The notes under the pieces were generated by a model. The model saw only the letters and a list, made by a program, of their open reading frames with translations. It was not told the origin of the DNA and searched no databases. A DNA stretch of 64,000 bases from Hephaestia sp. MAHUQ-44 (GTDB taxonomy: Bacteria > Pseudomonadota > Alphaproteobacteria > Sphingomonadales > Sphingomonadaceae): the NCBI RefSeq assembly GCF_023806085.1, contig NZ_JAMSLX010000005.1:124001-188000 (forward strand), written 5' to 3'. Position numbers and translations under genes: made by a program. Shown piece by piece: positions 56,855 through 64,000 of this stretch (the stretch's first letter is position 1; every line of letters starts with the position of its first letter).

Positions 56855-57231
56855 TATGCTTCTTCCTGCTCACGGACGACGATACGCAGCCGGCTGAACG
56901 GCTTCAGAATGCGCGTCGATTTGCCGCGGCCGCGCGTGGCGAACCGCTTCATGGTGATCGACTTGCCGACCGACGCCTCGGCGACGACGAGGGCGTCGAC
57001 ATCGAGATTGTGGTTGTTTTCGGCATTGGCGATGGCCGAGGCCAGCACCTTGCGCGCGTCGACCGCCATGCCCTTCGTCGAGAAGGCCAGGATGTTCATC
57101 GCGTCGCTCGCCTTCTTGCCACGGATCAGGCCCGCAACGAGATTGAGCTTCTGGGCCGAGCCACGGATCTGGGTCGCGACCGCAAGGGCCTCGTTATCCG
57201 CAACGCGGCGGGGAGCTGCCGGCTTCGACAT
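56854..57231 (-). CDS. rplV: 50S ribosomal protein L22
   Basis: The product has 125 residues. [52 protein letters not shown] is the L22 core; the hairpin region [24 protein letters not shown] lines the exit tunnel. One-base overlaps with both neighbours indicate coupling. Confidence 0.98.
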   Translation of the reverse strand: MSKPAAPRRVADNEALAVATQIRGSAQKLNLVAGLIRGKKASDAMNILAFSTKGMAVDARKVLASAIANAENNHNLDVDALVVAEASVGKSITMKRFATRGRGKSTRILKPFSRLRIVVREQEEA

Positions 57232-57506
57232 CAGCGCTTGCCCTTCTTGTCTGCGGCGTGGCCGGGGAAGTAACGCGTCGGCGCGAACTCGCCCAGCTTC
57301 ATGCCGACCATGTCCTCGTTCACCGTCACCGGCACGAACTTGCGGCCGTTATAGACGTTGAACGTGAGACCGACGAAATCGGGCAGGATCGTCGAACGGC
57401 GCGACCAGGTCTTGATCGGCGCGCGCGCGCTGGTTTCCTGCGCAACTTGCGCCTTCTTCAGCAGGTGCAGGTCAACGAACGGACCTTTCCATACGGAGCG
57501 GGCCAT
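57231..57506 (-). CDS. rpsS: 30S ribosomal protein S19
   Basis: The product has 91 residues. [20 protein letters not shown] is the canonical start and fixes ATG 57506; [51 protein letters not shown] follows. It binds 16S rRNA in the 30S head with S13. Confidence 0.98.
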   Translation of the reverse strand: MARSVWKGPFVDLHLLKKAQVAQETSARAPIKTWSRRSTILPDFVGLTFNVYNGRKFVPVTVNEDMVGMKLGEFAPTRYFPGHAADKKGKR

Positions 57507-57508
57507 GA

Positions 57509-58345
57509 TTACCTCTTCTTCTTCGCGTGACGCGACCGGATGATCATCTTGTCGGTCTGCTTGTTGTGGCGCGTGCGCGCACCCTTGGTCGGCTTGCCCC
57601 ACGGCGTGACCGGATGACGGCCGCCCGAGGTCCGGCCTTCACCACCGCCGTGCGGATGGTCGACCGGGTTCTTGGCGACGCCGCGTGTCAGCGGGCGCTT
57701 GCCCAGCCAGCGGTTGCGCCCCGCCTTGGCGAGGTTCTGGTTCTGGTTGTCGGGGTTCGACACCGCACCGATCGTCGCCATGCAGTCCGACCGGATGTAC
57801 CGCTGCTCGCCCGAATTGAGCCGCACCATCACCATCCCGCGATCACGACCGACCACCTGCACATAGGTGCCCGCCGAGCGCGCGATCTGACCGCCCTTGC
57901 CCGGCTTCATCTCCACATTGTGGACGATGGTGCCGACCGGCATCTGGCCAAGTTCCATCGCGTTGCCTGGCTTCACGTCGGTCTTCTTGCCCGCGACCAC
58001 CTTGTCGCCGACCGCAAGACGCTGCGGCGCGATGATATAGGCCAATTCATCATCGGCATATTTCACCAGCGCGATGAACGCGGTGCGATTGGGATCGTAT
58101 TCGATCCGCTCGACCGTACCTTCAACGTCCCACTTCCGGCGCTTGAAATCGACGAAGCGATAGCGCTGCTTGTGGCCGCCGGCGATGCCGCGCGACGTGA
58201 TGTGGCCCTTGTTGTTCCGGCCGCCGGTCTTGCGCTTGCCTTCGGTGAGCGCCTTGACGGGGCCACCCTTGTGCAGGCCGGTGCGGTCGATCAGGATCAG
58301 GCCGCGACGCGACGGGCTCGTCGGATTGTAATGTTTGAGCGCCAT
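57509..58345 (-). CDS. rplB: 50S ribosomal protein L2
   Basis: The product has 278 residues. [35 protein letters not shown] and [38 protein letters not shown], with the His near the peptidyl-transferase centre, are canonical. Confidence 0.98.
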   Translation of the reverse strand: MALKHYNPTSPSRRGLILIDRTGLHKGGPVKALTEGKRKTGGRNNKGHITSRGIAGGHKQRYRFVDFKRRKWDVEGTVERIEYDPNRTAFIALVKYADDELAYIIAPQRLAVGDKVVAGKKTDVKPGNAMELGQMPVGTIVHNVEMKPGKGGQIARSAGTYVQVVGRDRGMVMVRLNSGEQRYIRSDCMATIGAVSNPDNQNQNLAKAGRNRWLGKRPLTRGVAKNPVDHPHGGGEGRTSGGRHPVTPWGKPTKGARTRHNKQTDKMIIRSRHAKKKR

Positions 58346-58347
58346 GG

Positions 58348-58665
58348 TCAGTTGACCCCCTGCGTCACGTCGATCGACTGCCCGTCCTTGAGCGTGACGA
58401 TCGCCTTCTTCATGTCGGAGCGCGTGTAGGGCTTACCCTTCCAGCGCTTGGTCTTGCCCTTCTGCGTGATCGTGTTCACGCCGGTCACGTTGACGTCGAA
58501 GATCGCCTCGACGGCCGCCTTGATCTCGGGCTTGGTCGCGTCGCGCGCGACCTTGAACACCACCGCGTTGTTCTCGCTCATCAGCGTCGACTTTTCGGTG
58601 ATGTGCGGCGCGACGAGCACGTCATAATGACGATTGTCGACCGCTTCCTTCTGCTTCTTAGCCAT
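58348..58665 (-). CDS. rplW: 50S ribosomal protein L23
   Basis: The product has 105 residues. [53 protein letters not shown] is typical; it docks trigger factor and SRP at the exit tunnel. ATG 58665 overlaps the rplD stop by eight bases and gives the proper opening. Confidence 0.98.
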   Translation of the reverse strand: MAKKQKEAVDNRHYDVLVAPHITEKSTLMSENNAVVFKVARDATKPEIKAAVEAIFDVNVTGVNTITQKGKTKRWKGKPYTRSDMKKAIVTLKDGQSIDVTQGVN

Positions 58666-59287
58666 TGAAGCGCGCCTCCAGCTTCTCGACCGCCGCGCGG
58701 GTAAGAACCAGCGTATCAGCCCTGAGGATGTCGTAAACATTGGCGCCGATCGCCGGCAGCACGTTCACGTTGAACAGATTGCCCGCGGCGAGCGCGAAGC
58801 TGTTCTCGACCGCATCGCCATCGATCACCAGCGCCGTCCGGCCGAAGCCCAGCCTGGCGAGATCGGCGCTGAGCGCCTTGGTCTTGCCGTCCTTGACCGC
58901 GATCGAGTCCATGACGATCAGCGAGCCGGCCTTGGCGTGGCTGCTGAGCGCCATCTTGAGGCCGAGCGCGCGAACCTTCTTGTTCAGCGACGGATTGAAA
59001 TCACGAACCCGCGGGCCGTGCGCCTTGCCGCCGCCGATGAAGATCGGGGCGCGGCGATCGCCGTGACGCGCGGTACCGCCGCCCTTCTGGCGACCGAACT
59101 TCTTGCCGGTACGAGCGACATCGCCACGCTCACGGGCCGCGCGGGCGGTGCCGCGACGCTTCTCGAGCTGCCAGGTAACGACGCGGTGGAGAATGTCGGC
59201 ACGCGGCTCGACGCCGAACACGGCCTCGTTGAGCTCCACGTCCGCGGCCTTCGCCTTGGCGTCAAAGGAGGAAAGTTTGACCTTCAC
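58658..59287 (-). CDS. rplD: 50S ribosomal protein L4
   Basis: The product has 209 residues. [33 protein letters not shown] is the tunnel-lining loop. In E. coli L4 represses its own S10 operon through the rpsJ leader; whether this happens here is untested, but strong hairpins lie in the rpsJ-rplC spacer. Confidence 0.98.
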   Translation of the reverse strand: MKVKLSSFDAKAKAADVELNEAVFGVEPRADILHRVVTWQLEKRRGTARAARERGDVARTGKKFGRQKGGGTARHGDRRAPIFIGGGKAHGPRVRDFNPSLNKKVRALGLKMALSSHAKAGSLIVMDSIAVKDGKTKALSADLARLGFGRTALVIDGDAVENSFALAAGNLFNVNVLPAIGANVYDILRADTLVLTRAAVEKLEARFNG

Positions 59288-59289
59288 GT

Positions 59290-60045
59290 TCAGCCCTCCT
59301 GGCCTTCGGTCGCCTCGGGCGCCGGCGCTGCATCAGCGGGCGCCTCGGCGGCGACATTGTTGCTGTTGGCGACGGCCTTGAGGCCGGCGGGGAACGGCGC
59401 ATCGGCATGGCGCGGCAGCTTGACCGCATCCTTGACGATCAGCCAGCCACCCTTGGAGCCGGGGACCGAACCCTTGACGAACAGCAGGCCACGCTCGGCG
59501 TCCGTGCGGACGATCTCGAGATTCTGCTGGGTCCGATTGCGGTCACCCATGTGCCCCGCCATCTTCTTGTTCTTGAACACGCGGCCCGGATCCTGACGCT
59601 GGCCGGTCGAGCCGTGCGAGCGGTGCGAGATCGACACGCCGTGCGACGCGTTCAGACCGCCGAACCCCCAACGCTTCATCGCGCCGGCAAAGCCCTTGCC
59701 CTGGGTACGCCCCGAGACATCAACCATCTGGCCGGCAACGAAATGATCGGCGGAAATTTCGGCACCGACATCGAGCAGACCGTCTTCGTCCACGCGAAAT
59801 TCGCAGAGAACCGCCTTGGGCTCGACCTCGGCCTTGCCGAAATGGCCACGCTGCGGCTTGGCAACGTTCTTGGTCTTCGCGGTACCCGCGCCGACCTGAA
59901 CGGCGGTGTAGCCGTCCCTATCCTTGTCGCGAACGGAAACAACCTGAACGCCTTCGAGCGCCAGAACGGTGACCGGCACATGGCGGCCGTCGTCCTGGAA
60001 CAGGCGGGTCATCCCCATTTTCTTCGCGATCACGCCAGTGCGCAT
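59290..60045 (-). CDS. rplC: 50S ribosomal protein L3
   Basis: The product has 251 residues. [28 protein letters not shown] and [40 protein letters not shown] are canonical. It ends with an Ala/Pro/Glu-rich tail of about 30 residues ([20 protein letters not shown]) absent from E. coli L3. It is preceded by a 246-base hairpin-rich spacer. Confidence 0.98.
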   Translation of the reverse strand: MRTGVIAKKMGMTRLFQDDGRHVPVTVLALEGVQVVSVRDKDRDGYTAVQVGAGTAKTKNVAKPQRGHFGKAEVEPKAVLCEFRVDEDGLLDVGAEISADHFVAGQMVDVSGRTQGKGFAGAMKRWGFGGLNASHGVSISHRSHGSTGQRQDPGRVFKNKKMAGHMGDRNRTQQNLEIVRTDAERGLLFVKGSVPGSKGGWLIVKDAVKLPRHADAPFPAGLKAVANSNNVAAEAPADAAPAPEATEGQEG

Positions 60046-60126
60046 GATCCAGTGCTCCTCAACAGAGGCACCCCGGGCCTATCCCAAAGGTGCTTGCAGA
60101 CCCGACGTCTCGTCGAGCCCAGGTCC

Positions 60127-60272
60127 AGCCCGGAAAAAGCGAAGCGTGCCCCCGTCCCGGGCTGGGTGTCCGGCGTGCCGGACGTGACGGGAGACGCTGG
60201 CCCAGCGGCCGAAGCCGCTGGCGGTATCTCTAAATGTCGTTGCGTCCGCAGGATCGCTCGAATCGAGCGATC
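60127..60272 (-). ncRNA. Hairpin-rich mRNA region between rpsJ and rplC (putative cis-regulatory RNA)
   Basis: Four perfect stems lie in the 246-base spacer. On the minus strand, in order, they are: gatcgctcga-t-tcgagcgatc (60252-60272), ccagcggc-ttcg-gccgctgg with a UUCG tetraloop (60202-60221), gtccggc-ac-gccggac (60168-60183), and agcccgg/ccgggct (60127-60163) with a U-rich loop segment. Such order and stability suggest structured RNA. It could be an attenuator or ribosomal-protein binding site moved from the leader to inside the operon, or a processing region. Function is inferred only from structure and position. Confidence 0.45.
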
Positions 60273-60291
60273 GACCGCGGATGCACGGCCC

Positions 60292-60603
60292 TTAGGCCAG
60301 TTTGATCTCTACGTCCACACCCGCCGCGAGATCGAGCTTCATCAGCGCATCGACCGTCTGCGGGGTAGGCTGCACGATATCGAGCATCCGCTTGTAGGTA
60401 CGCACCTCGAACTGCTCGCGCGACTTCTTGTCGATGTGCGGGCCACGGTTGACCGTGAACTTCTCGATGCGCGTCGGCATGGGAATGGGGCCGCGAATGA
60501 GCGCGCCGGTGCGGCGGGCCGTATCGGCGATGTCGCCGGTCGCCTGATCGAGCACACGATGATCGAACGCCTTCAGACGAATGCGAATATTCTGCGTTTC
60601 CAT
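60292..60603 (-). CDS. rpsJ: 30S ribosomal protein S10
   Basis: The product has 103 residues. [34 protein letters not shown] and [39 protein letters not shown] are canonical. It also serves as NusE in antitermination. It follows tuf after a hairpin terminator-like element. Confidence 0.98.
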   Translation of the reverse strand: METQNIRIRLKAFDHRVLDQATGDIADTARRTGALIRGPIPMPTRIEKFTVNRGPHIDKKSREQFEVRTYKRMLDIVQPTPQTVDALMKLDLAAGVDVEIKLA

Positions 60604-60660
60604 AACCCTACCGATGCGAAAGAGCGGGCCGCTTGCGCGGCTCTTGCTTGTTAGACCACC

Positions 60661-60706
60661 AAAACGGCAACCGGCCGACCCCCTGTGAAACCGGGGAATC
60701 GGCCGG
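60661..60706 (-). terminator. Terminator or attenuator between tuf and rpsJ
   Basis: On the minus strand ccggccga...cccc pairs with gggg..tcggccgg (60671-60706) around a short loop, then ttgccgtttt follows. It may end most tuf transcripts while allowing some read-through into rpsJ; no separate strong promoter was recognised in the 57 bases that follow. Confidence 0.65.
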
Positions 60707-60719
60707 ACGCGCGTCTATA

Positions 60720-61910
60720 TTACTTGTCGATGCCGCTGACAACCCCCGCGCCGACGGTACGACCGCCCTCGCGAATGGTGAAACGCTGGCCGACGTCCAT
60801 CGCGATCGGTGCGATCAGCTTGATGCCGAGCGCAACGTTGTCGCCGGGCATGACCATCTCGGTGCCCTCGGGCAGCTCGACGGTGCCGGTGACGTCGGTG
60901 GTGCGGAAGTAGAACTGCGGCCGGTAGTTGGCGAAGAACGGCGTGTGACGGCCACCTTCGTCCTTCGACAGCACATACACTTCCGACTTGAAATCGGTGT
61001 GCGGCTTGATCGAACCCGGCTTGCAGAGCACCTGGCCGCGCTCGACCTCTTCACGGCCGACGCCGCGGATCAGCGCACCGACGTTGTCGCCGGCCTGGCC
61101 CTGATCGAGCAGCTTGCGGAACATCTCGACGCCCGTGACCGTGGTCTTGCGGGTGTCGTGGATGCCGACGATCTCGACTTCCTCACCAACCTTGATGATG
61201 CCGGTTTCGACACGGCCGGTGACGACGGTGCCACGACCCGAGATCGAGAACACGTCTTCGATCGGCATCATGAACGGCTTGTCGAGCGGACGCTCCGGCT
61301 CGGGGATGTAGGCATCGACCTGCGCCATCAGCTCAAGCACGGCCTTCTTGCCGATTTCGTCGTTCGAATCCTCAAGCGCGGCGAGCGCCGACCCCTTGAT
61401 GATCGGAATATCGTCGCCCGGGAATTCGTAGGACGACAGCAGCTCACGGATTTCCAGCTCGACGAGCTCGAGGATTTCCGGATCGTCGACCTGATCGACC
61501 TTGTTCATGAACACGACCATCGCCGGCACGCCGACCTGACGCGCGAGCAGGATGTGCTCACGGGTCTGCGGCATCGGGCCGTCGGTCGCCGACACGACGA
61601 GGATCGCCCCGTCCATCTGCGCGGCGCCGGTGATCATGTTCTTCACATAGTCGGCGTGACCCGGGCAATCGACGTGCGCATAGTGGCGCTTTTCGGTTTC
61701 ATACTCGACGTGGCTGGTCGCGATCGTGATGCCACGCTCGCGCTCTTCGGGCGCCTTGTCGATATTGTCGTACGCGGTGAACGTGGCGCCCCCGGTTTCG
61801 GCGAGCACCTTGGTGATCGCGGCCGTCAGCGAGGTCTTGCCATGGTCGACGTGACCGATGGTGCCGATGTTGAGGTGCGGTTTGGTCCGCTCGAACTTAG
61901 ACTTGGCCAT
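60720..61910 (-). CDS. tuf: Elongation factor Tu
   Basis: The product has 396 residues. [17 protein letters not shown] (P-loop), [47 protein letters not shown] and the C-terminal VGAGVVSGI are invariant. It delivers aminoacyl-tRNA to the ribosome. It follows fusA by 106 bases. Confidence 0.99.
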   Translation of the reverse strand: MAKSKFERTKPHLNIGTIGHVDHGKTSLTAAITKVLAETGGATFTAYDNIDKAPEERERGITIATSHVEYETEKRHYAHVDCPGHADYVKNMITGAAQMDGAILVVSATDGPMPQTREHILLARQVGVPAMVVFMNKVDQVDDPEILELVELEIRELLSSYEFPGDDIPIIKGSALAALEDSNDEIGKKAVLELMAQVDAYIPEPERPLDKPFMMPIEDVFSISGRGTVVTGRVETGIIKVGEEVEIVGIHDTRKTTVTGVEMFRKLLDQGQAGDNVGALIRGVGREEVERGQVLCKPGSIKPHTDFKSEVYVLSKDEGGRHTPFFANYRPQFYFRTTDVTGTVELPEGTEMVMPGDNVALGIKLIAPIAMDVGQRFTIREGGRTVGAGVVSGIDK

Positions 61911-62016
61911 TGCTTTCCTACCTTTTGATCAATTTCCGCGCCGCTGCGGGCCACGCGCGAACGCGGCCCCATAGCGACTGATTCGCGATTACGCCAGCCC
62001 AACGCGCCTTAACGCA

Positions 62017-64000
<1,984 letters not shown>

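Overview
The window reads as a chromosomal segment of a high-GC alphaproteobacterium, most likely a sphingomonad (Sphingomonas or a close relative). Support comes from protein-level resemblance throughout, a ThiS-ThiG fusion, aroQ-accB-accC and TPR-bamB-der gene strings, a PrsK/PrsR/PrsT (XrtA/PEP-CTERM-type) cluster, and intergenic palindromes built on the core cttcgacaagctcag. Almost everything is ordinary core genome. There are no rRNA or tRNA genes, CRISPR arrays, prophage or complete insertion sequences.

Layout. 0-7 kb: tail of an ABC-F ATPase; a scoA-acid phosphatase-scoB operon for acetoacetate activation with a secreted phosphatase inside it; an SMP-30-type lactonase divergent from a ThDP enzyme; CsbD; a lipoprotein alpha/beta hydrolase. 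7-11 kb: thiSG (thiamine), then divergent aroQ, accB, accC. 11-19.5 kb: an ECF sigma factor, a 155-bp inverted-repeat element, small membrane proteins, arsC, a phospholipase-D-like protein, purL, a DUF418 protein and an iron-storage pair bfd-bfr behind a Fur-like palindrome. 19.5-27.5 kb: Hpt protein, der, bamB and a TPR protein (outer-membrane assembly and ribosome biogenesis), panB, a compact operon of two paralogous membrane proteins plus an XRE regulator, and small redox proteins. 27.7-31.4 kb: guaA and a prolyl oligopeptidase.

31.4-64 kb is the translation region, all on the minus strand. It reads fusA-tuf-S10-L3-L4-L23-L2-S19-L22-S3-L16-L29-S17-L14-L24-L5-S14-S8-L6-L18-S5-L30-L15-secY-adk. 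It then breaks, and the alpha-operon part (rpsM-rpsK-rpoA-rplQ) resumes about 14.3 kb further along the same strand behind its own consensus-like promoter. The block between holds mannose-1-phosphate guanylyltransferase, an XrtA-type glycosyltransferase, PrsK, PrsR, PrsT, a DUF815 ATPase, a Uup-like ABC-F protein, a PepSY-like protein, a two-component system and a secreted SRPBCC protein. No exosortase or PEP-CTERM substrate lies in the window.

The points I would look at first are: the DUF2178-like pair with its XRE regulator and AT-rich promoter/operator; the phosphatase embedded by stop/start overlaps between scoA and scoB; the split ribosomal operon; the strong hairpins between rpsJ and rplC; and two families of intergenic inverted repeats, one of which separates a response regulator from its kinase.
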